A stretch of DNA of 64,000 nt, from positions 38,492-102,491 of the forward strand of contig JBLNCP010000011.1 in NCBI GenBank assembly GCA_050260775.1, in the 5' to 3' direction. Shown here piece after piece: positions 1 to 11,344 of the stretch. The notes beneath the pieces are model-generated. The model had not been told where the DNA came from, searched no databases, and saw nothing but the letters and a program-made list of their open reading frames with translations. The stretch comes from CALABS01 sp050260775 (GTDB taxonomy: Bacteria > Pseudomonadota > Alphaproteobacteria > Rhodospirillales > Magnetospirillaceae). Each line of letters opens with the position of its first letter. The first letter of the stretch is position 1. Made by a program: the position numbers and the translations under genes.

Positions 1-306
1 CGCGACGAGCCGCGGTGGCGGTGGGTCAGTTGGGGGGCCGCGATCGCGGCGGCGCTGTGGCTGATCGGCTCTGGCCTGTTCTCCCTGTACGTCGCCCGCT
101 TCGGCAAGTTCAACGAGACCTACGGCTCGATGGCGGCGGTGGCCGTCATGCTGCTGTGGTTCCAATTGACCGCCTTCGTGGTCCTGCTCGGCGCCCTTCT
201 CGACGCCGAAATGGAACACCAGACCGCCCGGGACACCACGGCGGGGCCGGAGCAGCCGATGGGCCGGCGCGGCGCCCGGGTGGCCGATACCCTCCCGCCT
301 GAATAG
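1..306 (+). CDS. YihY/BrkB family inner-membrane protein, C-terminal part
   Basis: Only the last 101 codons are present; the gene begins before the window and is open in frame 1 from the first base to a TAG at 304-306. The fragment has a hydrophobic helix (AALWLIGSGLFSLYV), the motif YGSMAAVAVMLLWFQLTAF and then LLGALLDAEMEHQ. This matches the end of the YihY/BrkB family, where an F-x-x-x-YG-x motif precedes the last two helices and an acidic residue-rich E-x-E segment. The tail is short and polar. Members are polytopic inner-membrane proteins once mislabelled ribonuclease BN; their transport role is not settled. Family call is good, function unknown. Confidence 0.75.
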   Translation, partial: RDEPRWRWVSWGAAIAAALWLIGSGLFSLYVARFGKFNETYGSMAAVAVMLLWFQLTAFVVLLGALLDAEMEHQTARDTTAGPEQPMGRRGARVADTLPPE

Positions 307-407
307 GGCCCCCGGAATAGGCCCCCGGCGGTCGGGGCAAAGGTTGGACTGGCCTCACTCGGCGCTTTCGTCGTACCTTCCCCAGGTCATTGGACGAGGG
401 TGACAGG

Positions 408-1115
408 ATGGCCGACGGGGCGGAGACGCTCGACCGGGGCGTGCTGCTGCAATTGCAGTTCACGCCCCTGTTCTCTGGATTGATGGAGTCCGACGTCCGC
501 GATCTCATCGCGGGGGCTGAGATCGTGCGTCTGACGCACGAGCATCAGCTGTATGAAGCCGGCGATCAGATCGAGCGGTTCTTCGTGGTGCTCGACGGCC
601 ATGTCGAGCTGTCGGTGGCCGAGGACGGTCGTCGCAGTGTCGTCGAGGTGGCGCGCAAGGGAACCGTGCTCGGCGACGCCGCCATGTTCGGCGACGGCCG
701 CTTCCTGATGAGCGCCCGCGTGCTGTCGGGGGCGACCCTGCTGGCGGTGCCGGTGCACTCCTTCCGCGCCAAGCTGGAGCAGCGGTTCGACATCCTCACC
801 CACATGCTGTCGACCATGAGTTTCCGCCTGCGCATGCTGGTCCGCCAGATCGCGGAACTGAAGCTGAAGACCACCGCCCAGCGCCTCGGCACCTTCCTGC
901 TGTCGCTCGCCGAGGACAAGAGCGGGGCGGTGATCGTGCGCTTTCCCTACGACAAGAAGCTGGTGGCGGACGAACTGGGCATGAAGCCGGAAAGCCTGTC
1001 GCGCGCCTTGGCCAAGCTGGCCAAGGTGGGCGTCGAGTCGCGCCCCGACAACACGGTGGCCATCGCCGACGTCGATCGCCTGCGTGAGTTCTGCATCGAA
1101 GACGAGGTGGGATGA
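408..1115 (+). CDS. Crp/Fnr family transcriptional regulator (first of a tandem pair)
   Basis: The 235-residue protein has an N-terminal cyclic-nucleotide-binding-type beta roll (about residues 15-130, with the FFVVLDGHVELSV and GDAAMFG signatures), a dimer helix (MLSTMSFRLRMLVRQIAEL) and a C-terminal winged helix-turn-helix (about 155-225) whose recognition region reads GMKPESLSRALAKL. That recognition helix is typical of the Dnr/NnrR/Fnr side of the family. No cysteine cluster for an iron-sulfur centre is present, so it is not a classical Fnr. ATG 408 is preferred over an in-frame TTG at 390 because GAGGG lies 7 bases upstream. It overlaps the next, paralogous gene by ATGA. Ligand and targets cannot be read from the sequence. 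Confidence 0.85.
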   Translation: MADGAETLDRGVLLQLQFTPLFSGLMESDVRDLIAGAEIVRLTHEHQLYEAGDQIERFFVVLDGHVELSVAEDGRRSVVEVARKGTVLGDAAMFGDGRFLMSARVLSGATLLAVPVHSFRAKLEQRFDILTHMLSTMSFRLRMLVRQIAELKLKTTAQRLGTFLLSLAEDKSGAVIVRFPYDKKLVADELGMKPESLSRALAKLAKVGVESRPDNTVAIADVDRLREFCIEDEVG

Positions 1116-1810
1116 TGGCCGGCCTCAGCGCATCCGACCTCGACCTGGTCGCCAAGACGCCCCTGTTCGCGGCGGTCGAGCGGTCCGACCTCGCCCTGCT
1201 GCTCGACCACGCCCAGGCGGTCAGCTATCCCGAGAGCGAGCTGCTGTTCAGCCAGGGCGACAAGGCCGACCGCTTCTTCGTGGTGCTGGCCGGCCGCGTC
1301 AACCTCTTTGCCCTGACCGAGGCCGGCGACCAGTCGATCATCGAGGTGTTCGATCCCATCGGCACCTTCGCCGAGGCCGCCATGTTCAGCTCGGGCAAAT
1401 TCCCGCTGAACTGCGAGGTGGTCGCCGGCTCCCGGCTCGTCCACGTGCCGGCCGCCCCGTTCATGAAGCGCCTGTCCGAGAAGCGCGCGCTCGCCTTCCA
1501 TCTGCTGGCCGGCCTGTCGCGGCGACAGATGCACATGATCCGCGAGATCTCGGAGCTGAAAAGCAAGTCGCCGGGCCAACGCCTCGCCTCGTTCCTGCTG
1601 GTGCTGGCCCACGGCGCCGAGGGCCAGGCCCAGGTCCGCCTGCCGATCACCAAGGCGGTGCTGGCCAGCCGCATCGGCATCGCCCCGGAAAGCCTGTCCC
1701 GCGCCCTGGCCCGTCTCAAGGCGGTGGGCGTGGAAAGCCATGGCCGCGAGATGGTGATCACCGACCTCGAGGCCCTGCGCCGCCTGGTCCGCGAGGGCGG
1801 CGAGGCTTAG
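1112..1810 (+). CDS. Crp/Fnr family transcriptional regulator (second of a tandem pair)
   Basis: The 232-residue protein has the same plan as its upstream neighbour: effector beta roll (FFVVLAGRVNLFAL, AEAAMFSSGKF), dimer helix (RRQMHMIREISELKSKS) and winged helix-turn-helix (IGIAPESLSRALARLKAVG). The two proteins are clear paralogues, and the ATGA overlap implies translational coupling. No Fnr-type cysteines are present. An alternative ATG lies one codon downstream at 1115. The conserved recognition helix suggests both proteins bind similar half-sites (TTGA-like in this family), and they may form heterodimers; that is inference. A nitric-oxide or redox role is possible given the hemerythrin operon at 30.7 kb, but nothing links them directly. 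Confidence 0.85.
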   Translation: MMAGLSASDLDLVAKTPLFAAVERSDLALLLDHAQAVSYPESELLFSQGDKADRFFVVLAGRVNLFALTEAGDQSIIEVFDPIGTFAEAAMFSSGKFPLNCEVVAGSRLVHVPAAPFMKRLSEKRALAFHLLAGLSRRQMHMIREISELKSKSPGQRLASFLLVLAHGAEGQAQVRLPITKAVLASRIGIAPESLSRALARLKAVGVESHGREMVITDLEALRRLVREGGEA

Positions 1811-1820
1811 CTTGGCGCTC

Positions 1821-1909
1821 CTGTCATCCTGAGTGCAACGAAGGATCTCGTGGAACACAGGCGGTCTGCCTCAGCTGGCCAAGATCCTTCGCTGCGCTCA
1901 GGATGACAG
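1821..1909. repeat. Dispersed palindromic element, type A copy 1
   Basis: The outer arms are CTGTCATCCTGAG (1821-1833) and its complement (1897-1909). Inner arms AACGAAGGATCT and AGATCCTTCGCT also pair, so the 89 bases fold into one long hairpin with a variable tip. A closely related element lies at 27215-27295 and diverged relatives at 23915-24008 and 54965-54979. It sits between genes and codes for nothing. Confidence 0.85.
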
Positions 1910-1930
1910 ACTGGCATGTGCCTCCGGGGC

Positions 1931-1958
1931 TTGCCCCTCGCGCCCAATTGCCTATACC
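1931..1958 (+). promoter_or_regulatory. Possible sigma70 promoter of argG
   Basis: TTGCCC (1931-1936) and TATACC (1953-1958) are 16 bases apart, and the minus-10 ends 38 bases before the argG ATG. The match is moderate and rests only on motif and position. Confidence 0.4.
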
Positions 1959-1996
1959 TTCGCCGCTTCGGTTCCACCCTGTCCGAGGGCGTTTTC

Positions 1997-3211
<1,215 letters not shown>

Positions 3212-3235
3212 GGCCGGTCTCAGCATCGGAAATGG

Positions 3236-3267
3236 AAAGGGCGGGAGAGTGTCCTCCCGCCCTTTTT
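3236..3267 (+). terminator. Intrinsic terminator after argG
   Basis: A perfect 12-bp stem (3236-3247 with 3254-3265) around a 6-base loop ends in a run of T (3263-3267). It lies 24 bases after the argG stop. Confidence 0.9.
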
Positions 3268-3281
3268 CTTGCCGTGATGGG

Positions 3282-3396
3282 AAGGCCCCCACCCCAACCC
3301 TCCCCCAGCCAAGCTGGGGGAGGGGGTAATTTAGGAGCGGGGCTTGGCTTTTCCCCCTCCCCCGGCTCCGCCGGGGGAGGGCCGGGGTGGGGGCTT
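3282..3396. repeat. C/G-rich inverted repeat (type C)
   Basis: The outer arms, 3282-3306 (rich in CCCCCACCCC and CCCTCCCCC) and 3373-3396, are near-perfect complements. Inside them two smaller hairpins (CCCCCAGCCAAGCTGGGGG and CCCCCGGCTCCGCCGGGGG) can form. The element fills the gap between the converging argG and the outer-membrane protein gene. A similar CCCCTCCCCCC hairpin occurs at 14386-14414. Confidence 0.75.
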
Positions 3397-3400
3397 GCCC

Positions 3401-4321
3401 TCACGGAATAGGCAAGGACAGGTTGAACCAGAACTTGTCGCCGGCCAGGGTATTCTTCGCTTCGACGTCGTGGGTGTAGAACAGCGTCGCCCTCACCGGG
3501 CCGAGCATCCGGCTGACCAGGGCGCCGGCGGCGACCTGCTCGGTGGCGGCGAAGGTGCGGCCGCGGAAGGTGGTGGCGCCGCCCTCGTTGCTGTCGTGGC
3601 CGACCTGCTTCTGGTAGTAGCCCACCGGCCCCAGATCCCATCCGGCGAGATTGTAGGTCAGGGTGCCGTTGAGGAACACCTGGTCGCCGGATTTATAGTG
3701 GTTCTCGTCATTCTCGGTATTGGTGTCATAGAGCGCGTGCAGCGAGGCGTTCCAGCCGTCCTTGAAATAGCTGAAGGCGACGCTGGGCTCGACCGTCCAG
3801 AAGTGCTGCCCGATGTTGATGTTGGCGCCCTTGCTGTAGGTGCCCACCGGCAGGTAGACGCCGAGGCCGGCGCCGGCATAGAAGCCGTCGCCCAGAGTCC
3901 ACGAGAGGTCTAGGGGCTGGATCTTGGGGTCGGCCATGCCCGAGGTATGATAGCTGCCGACCCGCCCGGTGGCCCGGGTGGTGCGCTTCACGTCCATGTC
4001 GACGAAGGGGACGTTGACGAAGGCCTTGTACGAGGCGCCGAGCAGGGTCCAGCCCGGCACCCAGGTCAGCTGCAGCGCCTCGGACTTCACGGTCACGTCC
4101 TGGCCGTTGTAGTCGCCGTTGTTGTCCCTGAGGGTGGCGTCGTACCAGGCCAGTCGGTTCATCAGATAGAGCCCCGGCGGCGGGCTCACCGCATTGGCGA
4201 GGCCGAGGGTCTGGCCGGGAGGGAATTGCGGCGCGATGCCGGGTTCACGCGCCTGAACGGCGGTCGCGCCGGCCAACAAAAGCGCGGCCGCAGCCAGCCA
4301 GCGATCAAGACCAATCTTCAT
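3401..4321 (-). CDS. Outer-membrane protein of the SphA / meta-pathway phenol degradation-like family
   Basis: The 306-residue protein starts with a clear signal peptide (about residues 1-24, ending AVQA), so it is exported. The mature part consists of alternating amphipathic strands with aromatic girdles (GLYLMNRLAWYD, LNGTLTYNLAGWDLGPVGYYQ, WFNLSLPIP), as in an outer-membrane beta barrel. The pattern LPVGTYSKGANINIG-x-x-FW is typical of the PF13557 'phenol MetA degradation' group, found near aromatic and other catabolic genes and thought to help hydrophobic uptake. ATG 4321 is chosen over a GTG three codons upstream because AGGGGTGG precedes it at good spacing. The substrate is unknown; the nearest gene is acetoacetyl-CoA synthetase upstream on the same strand. 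Confidence 0.75.
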   Translation of the reverse strand: MKIGLDRWLAAAALLLAGATAVQAREPGIAPQFPPGQTLGLANAVSPPPGLYLMNRLAWYDATLRDNNGDYNGQDVTVKSEALQLTWVPGWTLLGASYKAFVNVPFVDMDVKRTTRATGRVGSYHTSGMADPKIQPLDLSWTLGDGFYAGAGLGVYLPVGTYSKGANINIGQHFWTVEPSVAFSYFKDGWNASLHALYDTNTENDENHYKSGDQVFLNGTLTYNLAGWDLGPVGYYQKQVGHDSNEGGATTFRGRTFAATEQVAAGALVSRMLGPVRATLFYTHDVEAKNTLAGDKFWFNLSLPIP

Positions 4322-4404
4322 CCGAGCCACCCCTGGGTTTCAGCGCAGTGATGGCGCCTCTTACCCCAAATGGCAAGGGGATGACTTGACGATGGTCAGC
4401 GTTT

Positions 4405-6360
<1,956 letters not shown>

Positions 6361-6415
6361 GGCTGGGTTCCCTCAGGTTGGCCGGCCCATCCTAATGCAA
6401 GTCGCCGCCGCGGCT

Positions 6416-6742
6416 CTAGCTCGGGAACGATCCGGCTTCGAGGATGGTGCGGGCGCGCTCGCGATGGTCGTCCCGAATCCAGGGGCGAACGGCACGGATT
6501 GCCGCCATCAGCACCGCGAGGTCGTCGGTGTAGCCCAATCCCACCAGGAAGTCGGGCACCGCGTCGAAGGGCAGGACGAAATAGGCGACGGCGCCGAACA
6601 GGATCGCCTTCACCCGCATGGGCGTCGCCGGATCGAGGGCGCAATACCAGACGGCGATGACGTCGTCGACGAAGGGCACCCGGTTGGCGGTCGCGCGGAC
6701 CTTGTCCCAAAACGATGCGGGTTCGACGTGAGGAATATCCAT
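6416..6742 (-). CDS. YkvA/DUF1232 family small membrane protein
   Basis: The 108-residue protein carries the DUF1232 core: a hydrophobic segment KAILFGAVAYFVLPFDAVPDFLVGLGYTDDLAVL near residues 50-85, where the signature is YF-x-x-P-x-D-x-x-PD followed by G-x-x-DD. ATG 6742 (MDIPHVEP) is chosen; a longer frame back to 6829 would run into the end of the upstream Sel1 gene. It lies 53 bases downstream of that gene on the same strand and could be co-transcribed. The biochemical role of the family is not established. Confidence 0.85.
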   Translation of the reverse strand: MDIPHVEPASFWDKVRATANRVPFVDDVIAVWYCALDPATPMRVKAILFGAVAYFVLPFDAVPDFLVGLGYTDDLAVLMAAIRAVRPWIRDDHRERARTILEAGSFPS

Positions 6743-6794
6743 GGCGGACTGCCATATGGGCAAGGCGGCGGCGTGGTTCAACCGCCGCCGTCGC

Positions 6795-7925
6795 TCACAT
6801 GCCGCGGATCTCGCGGAGGTCCTGGGCAATCTGGCGGGCGCGGTTGAGCTGGCGGCCGTTCATCGATTTGCCCAGCGCGTCGCGGATCTCGGTCGCGTCC
6901 TTGCGGCCGGCCTGGATGGCGAGGTCGAGACAGGCCCAGGCGAACACCGGATCGGAGCCATGGAAGCCCTGGCCCTTGGCGGCCAGGTCGGCGAGCGCGG
7001 CCAGCGCCGCCGGATGGTTCTGCTCGGCGGCGGCCTCCAGCCAGCGCGTGCCGCCTTCGAGGTCGAACGGCAACTCGATCCCGGCCAGCTTGACGGTGCC
7101 CAGCATGTATTGCGCCTCGGCATGGTCCTGGCGGGCGGCGGCGGTGAGCCAGTGTTCGGCCGCCAGCATGCCGGGGCGTGTGATCTCGATGACGTCGGGC
7201 TCGAAGCCGGCCTCGCGCGCCGCCTGCTTGGAGGCGAACACGCGGAACTCGCCCTTTTCCTTGTCGGTGACCACGCGCCATTGCCCGGGCAGCCGCAGGG
7301 CCAGCCGCCCGAGACGGAACTGCGCCTCGGCATCTCCCGCGAGCGCCGCCTCCATGTACCAGTGTTCGGCCTGGGCGGGATTGTAGACGGGGCCGCGCGG
7401 GTTCTCATACATGGCGCCCAGCGCCAGCATCGCCCGCACGTCGCCCTGGGCGACCCGAGGCGCCAGCCAGCGCACGACTTCCGCGCCGCCCACCGCGGGC
7501 GCTTGGCCGGACAGGAACAGGTCGAGGAAGCGCGCCTGCGCGGGCTCGCTGCCCATCATGCCGGCCAGATACCACCAGCGCGCGGCCTCGGTCGGGTTCT
7601 TGCCCAGCGTGCCGGCGCCCTGCTCGAACGCCTTGGCGACCTCGATGGCCGCTTCCGGGAGCCCGCCCGCCGCGGCAAGGCCGAACCATTCGAGGGCCTC
7701 GGCCGGGCTCTTCCTGATCAGCGCCTGCCCCATGGCGAACTGCGCCTTCGCGTCACCGAGGGCGGCCAGCGTCGCCATCGACGGCTTGGCCTCCTTCGCC
7801 GCCGGCTGGGGCGCCTTGGGGGCGGCCGCGGCGGGCTTCTGGGCGGGGGCGGCGGGCTGCTTCGCCAGGGCCGGTCCAGCCAGCACGGTGGCCAGCAGGG
7901 CGGCGGAGACGGCGGCGATCCTCAT
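6795..7925 (-). CDS. Exported Sel1-repeat (TPR-like) protein
   Basis: The 376-residue protein has a signal peptide (residues 1-21, ending ALA), a short Ala/Pro/Lys linker (about 22-48), and then Sel1-type helical repeats with the A-x-x-G-x-x-x-A-x-x-x-L-G pattern (AALGDAKAQFAMGQAL, AALAGDAEAQFRLGRLAL, AARQDHAEAQYMLGTVKLAG, AAEQNHPAALAALADLAAKG). Such repeats make superhelical protein-binding scaffolds, here presumably in the periplasm. The gaps between repeats are uneven, so some are degenerate. Upstream lies phhB on the same strand, 72 bases away; downstream is the YkvA-like gene. The partner is unknown. Confidence 0.85.
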   Translation of the reverse strand: MRIAAVSAALLATVLAGPALAKQPAAPAQKPAAAAPKAPQPAAKEAKPSMATLAALGDAKAQFAMGQALIRKSPAEALEWFGLAAAGGLPEAAIEVAKAFEQGAGTLGKNPTEAARWWYLAGMMGSEPAQARFLDLFLSGQAPAVGGAEVVRWLAPRVAQGDVRAMLALGAMYENPRGPVYNPAQAEHWYMEAALAGDAEAQFRLGRLALRLPGQWRVVTDKEKGEFRVFASKQAAREAGFEPDVIEITRPGMLAAEHWLTAAARQDHAEAQYMLGTVKLAGIELPFDLEGGTRWLEAAAEQNHPAALAALADLAAKGQGFHGSDPVFAWACLDLAIQAGRKDATEIRDALGKSMNGRQLNRARQIAQDLREIRGM

Positions 7926-7997
7926 TTTGCGGCGCGCTTTCGACTAGGGGCACGGAACGGGCCGCATGATTCCATATGCCCATGGTCCTGTAAACGA

Positions 7998-8324
7998 TCA
8001 GGCGGGGGCGGTCGCCGTCGCCTTGCTGTTGGCGGCATCGTCGATGGCATGGGCCAGGCGGATGTCGCGCTGGGTGACGCCGCCGCAATCGTGACTGGTC
8101 AGCCGCACGTCGACGCGGTTGTAGCAATTGTGCCATTCGGGGTGATGGTTCATGCGTTCCGCCGTCAGGGCGACGCGGGTCATGAAGCCGAACGCCTCGT
8201 TGAAATCGCGGAAGCGGTAGGTCTTGCTGATCGCGTCGCAATCGACGCATTCAACCCACCCCGGCAGGCCGAGCATCGCCCTGGCCCGGTTGGCGCCGGT
8301 CAGAAGGTCGGTCGCCTTGTCCAT
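7998..8324 (-). CDS. phhB: 4a-hydroxytetrahydrobiopterin dehydratase (pterin-4a-carbinolamine dehydratase)
   Basis: The enzyme dehydrates 4a-hydroxytetrahydropterin to recycle the cofactor of aromatic amino-acid hydroxylases. The 108 residues carry the signature ERMNHHPEWHNCYNRVDVRL with the catalytic histidines H60, H61 and H78 in place. No phenylalanine hydroxylase gene is in view. In bacteria lacking one, homologues are often linked to molybdopterin metabolism; nothing here decides between these. The start at 8324 gives the expected N-terminus and is preceded by a GAGG-type site (GGGAGGACGAG). Confidence 0.93.
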   Translation of the reverse strand: MDKATDLLTGANRARAMLGLPGWVECVDCDAISKTYRFRDFNEAFGFMTRVALTAERMNHHPEWHNCYNRVDVRLTSHDCGGVTQRDIRLAHAIDDAANSKATATAPA

Positions 8325-8437
8325 CTCGTCCTCCCTCGGTCGATGTTCTTCTCACTGGACCCGGCCGCGGCCGCGTCCATTCTTAGTAAATCAATGGGCG
8401 CCCTTTCCGTTCCCATCAAGCCGGGGTAAGGTTCGAC

Positions 8438-8845
8438 ATGGCCTCCGTGATACCTCCCCACTGCACTCCCCCCACCCTCTCCGATCTCGAGACGATCGCC
8501 CATGCCGCGTTCGCCGAGGTGCCCGAGGAACTGCGCCGCTACGCCGCCGATGTGGTGATCCATGTCGACGACTTTCCCGACGAGGAGACCGAGCAGGAGA
8601 TGGGGCTGGAAAGCCCGTTCGACCTGCTGGGGCTCTATCGCGGCGTGTCGCTGGCCGACAAGAGCTTCGGCGAGACGCCCAGGGATGTGGACCGCATCTT
8701 CCTCTACCGCCGTCCCATCCTCGATTACTGGTGCGAGACCGGTGAAGACTTGACGAGTCTGGTCAAACACGTCCTCATTCATGAGATCGGACATCATTTC
8801 GGTCTGAGCGATGAGGACATGGAGCGTATCGAGGATGAAGCCTAG
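8438..8845 (+). CDS. Zinicin-like metallopeptidase family protein (DUF1025/PF06262)
   Basis: The 135-residue protein ends in HEIGHHFGLSDEDMERIE (HExxH at 115-119), the zinc motif of the short minimal-metallopeptidase family. The family block DLLGLYRGVSL near residue 62 is also present. Members are small cytoplasmic proteins; proteolytic activity has rarely been shown. The next gene, 28 bases downstream, encodes a LonB-like protease, suggesting a two-gene operon around proteolysis. The start at 8438 is the first in-frame ATG with a purine-rich site (GGGGTAAGG) upstream. Confidence 0.85.
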   Translation: MASVIPPHCTPPTLSDLETIAHAAFAEVPEELRRYAADVVIHVDDFPDEETEQEMGLESPFDLLGLYRGVSLADKSFGETPRDVDRIFLYRRPILDYWCETGEDLTSLVKHVLIHEIGHHFGLSDEDMERIEDEA

Positions 8846-8872
8846 CCAGCCCCTCGCGGGTCGGAGGGGGGC

Positions 8873-11314
8873 GTGACCGCGCTCATCGCCACCCAGGTGG
8901 CGCCGGCTCCGTTGCCGCCCGAGGCCCTTCGGCGCGTCTGCGATCCGGCGACCCTGCCGTTCGATTCCACCGCCGACCTGCCGGACAGCGACGATCCCGT
9001 CGGGCAGGAGCGCGCCGTCGAGGCCATCCGCTTCGCCATCGGCATGCGCCATCGCGGCTTCAACCTGTTCGCCCTCGGACCGGAAGGGACCGGGCGCCGC
9101 TCGCTGGTGATGCGCTTCCTGCAGCAGGCCGCCGCCGGCCAGCCGGTTCCCGACGACTGGATCTACGTCACCAATTTCATCGAGGGCCACAAGCCCCGCG
9201 CCATCCGCCTGCCCCCCGGCCGGGCCCAGGCCTTCCGCAAGGACATGGAAGAGCTGGTCGAGGAGCTGGGCGTGGCCATCCCGGCGGCGTTCGAGGCCGA
9301 GGAGTACCGCAACCGCAAGCGCGTGCTCGAGGAAGGATTCAAGGAGCGCCAGGAGGCGGCCTTCGCCGAGGTCGGCCATGACGCCAACCAGCGCGGCGTT
9401 GCGCTGATCCGCACCCCGGTCGGACTGGCGCTGGCGCCCATGAAGGATGGCGAGGTCCTGTCGTCCGATCAGTTCAAGCTGTTGCCGGAGGACGAGCAGG
9501 AGAGCCGGCGGACGGTCATGGAGGAACTCCAGGCCAGGCTCGAGGTGACGATCCGCCAGATGCCGCACTGGGAGCGCGAGGTCCGCGGCAAGATCCGCGA
9601 CCTTGACCAGGAGGTGCTCGACTTCGCCATCGCCCATCTGATGGAGGAGCTGGAGGCCAAGTATGCCGACCTTCCTGACATCCTCGATCACCTCAAGGCG
9701 GTCTCCGAGGACGTGCATGAGAACGTCGACGATTTCCTGGACGATGACGAGGACCAAGGCGGCCGGGGCTTGGCTGCCCGCAAGGGCGAGGACGTGGGCG
9801 AGCGCTATGGCGTGAACGTGCTGGTGGCCAATGGCGACGCCACCGGCGCGCCGGTGGTGCACGAGGACTACCCGACCCAGCCGAACCTGGTGGGCCGCGT
9901 CGAGTACGTCGCCCATTTCGGCGCGCTGATCACCGACTTCAACCTGATCAAGGCGGGCAGCCTCCACCGCGCCAACGGCGGCTACCTGGTGCTCGACGCC
10001 CACAAGCTGCTGATGAACCCGTTCGCCTGGGAGGATCTCAAGCGGGCGCTGAAGGCGCGCGAGCTGCGCATCGAATCGCCGGGCCAAAGCATGGGGCTGA
10101 TGAGCACCGTCACCCTGGAGCCGCAGCCGATTCCGCTCGACGTGAAGGTCGTCCTCATCGGCGATCCCATGCTCTATTACCTGCTGTCGCACCACGACCC
10201 TGAATTTGCCGAGCTGTTCAAGGTCGCCGCCGATTTCGACTGGCGGATGGACCGCACCGACGCCAACGTGGTCGCCCTGGCGCGGTCGATCGCCACCCTG
10301 GCGCGCAAGGAAGGTCTTAAGCCCCTCGATCGCACCGCCGTCGCCCGCGTCGTCGAGCAGGCCTCGCGCGATGTCGAGGACGTGGACAAGCTGTCCACCC
10401 ACATGGCCAGCCTGGCCGACCTGGTGCGCGAGGCCGATTACTGGGCGGGCCGGGCCGGCGCCTCGGTGGTGACCGCGGCCCACATCCAGCAGGCCATCGA
10501 CGCCGCCATCTACCGCCAGGACCGGGTGCGTGAGAACGTCCAGGAGGAGATCCGCCGCGGCACCGTCCACATCGCCACCGAGGGTGCCGAGATCGGCCAA
10601 GTCAACGGCCTGGCGGTGCTCGAACTCGGCCGCTTCTCGTTCGGACGCCCGTCCCGCATCACCGCCCGCGTCCGCCTGGGCAAGGGCGACGTCATCGACA
10701 TCGAGCGCGAGGTCGAGTTGAGCGGCCCCCTGCACGGCAAGGGGGTGATGATCCTGTCGTCCTTCCTGGCGTCGCGCTTCGGAAGCGACCAGCCGCTGTC
10801 CCTGGATGCCAGCCTGGTGTTCGAGCAATCCTATGCTGAGGTCGAGGGCGACAGCGCCTCCTCTACGGAGCTCTACTGCCTGCTGTCGGCCCTGGCGGAG
10901 CTTCCCATACGCCAAAGCCTCGCCGTCACCGGCTCGGTGGACCAGTTCGGGCGCGTGCAGGCCATCGGCGGCGTCAACGAGAAGATCGAGGGCTTCTTCG
11001 ACCTGTGCGCCGCGCGCGGCCTCACGGGAGAGCAGGGGGTGCTGATTCCGGCGACCAACGTGAAACACCTGATGCTGCGCCGGGACGTGGTCGAGGCCTG
11101 CCGGCGCGGTCTGTTCGCCATCTATCCGGTGGCCACGATCGACGAGGGCATCACCTTGCTGACCGGGGTCGAGGCCGGGGTTGCCGATGCCAAGGGCGAG
11201 TATCCGCCGGGCTCGGTCAATCGCCGCATCCGGGCGCGTCTGGCGGCCCTTACCCGCCGGGCGGAGGAGCTCAGCCGCGCCTCCACCGGCGGCAACGGGC
11301 GCGGCAAGGGTTGA
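8873..11314 (+). CDS. LonB-like ATP-dependent protease (AAA_32 / Lon S16 family)
   Basis: The 813-residue protein joins an N-terminal AAA-like region (AAA_32), a long helical insertion (about 110-290) and a C-terminal Lon serine-lysine peptidase domain (about 560-770). The catalytic dyad is S661 in EGDSASS and K704 in NEKIEGFF, spaced 43 residues as in Lon. The Walker A position reads GPEGTGRRS (69-77), with Arg where Lys is normal, so nucleotide binding may be altered. The Lon N-terminal substrate domain is missing. The GTG start is set by GGAGGGGG just upstream. It follows the zinicin-type gene at 28 bases. Members of this group are poorly studied; some act as uncoupled or weakly ATP-dependent peptidases. 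Confidence 0.88.
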   Translation: MTALIATQVAPAPLPPEALRRVCDPATLPFDSTADLPDSDDPVGQERAVEAIRFAIGMRHRGFNLFALGPEGTGRRSLVMRFLQQAAAGQPVPDDWIYVTNFIEGHKPRAIRLPPGRAQAFRKDMEELVEELGVAIPAAFEAEEYRNRKRVLEEGFKERQEAAFAEVGHDANQRGVALIRTPVGLALAPMKDGEVLSSDQFKLLPEDEQESRRTVMEELQARLEVTIRQMPHWEREVRGKIRDLDQEVLDFAIAHLMEELEAKYADLPDILDHLKAVSEDVHENVDDFLDDDEDQGGRGLAARKGEDVGERYGVNVLVANGDATGAPVVHEDYPTQPNLVGRVEYVAHFGALITDFNLIKAGSLHRANGGYLVLDAHKLLMNPFAWEDLKRALKARELRIESPGQSMGLMSTVTLEPQPIPLDVKVVLIGDPMLYYLLSHHDPEFAELFKVAADFDWRMDRTDANVVALARSIATLARKEGLKPLDRTAVARVVEQASRDVEDVDKLSTHMASLADLVREADYWAGRAGASVVTAAHIQQAIDAAIYRQDRVRENVQEEIRRGTVHIATEGAEIGQVNGLAVLELGRFSFGRPSRITARVRLGKGDVIDIEREVELSGPLHGKGVMILSSFLASRFGSDQPLSLDASLVFEQSYAEVEGDSASSTELYCLLSALAELPIRQSLAVTGSVDQFGRVQAIGGVNEKIEGFFDLCAARGLTGEQGVLIPATNVKHLMLRRDVVEACRRGLFAIYPVATIDEGITLLTGVEAGVADAKGEYPPGSVNRRIRARLAALTRRAEELSRASTGGNGRGKG

Positions 11315-11344
11315 ACGCCACCCTGTTGCAACATTGCATCAGTG

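Noticed and set aside
8300..11068. A 922-codon minus-strand frame
   Set aside because: It is antisense to the LonB-like gene, rich in His, Gln and Arg, with no recognisable family; the plus-strand gene has clear motifs.
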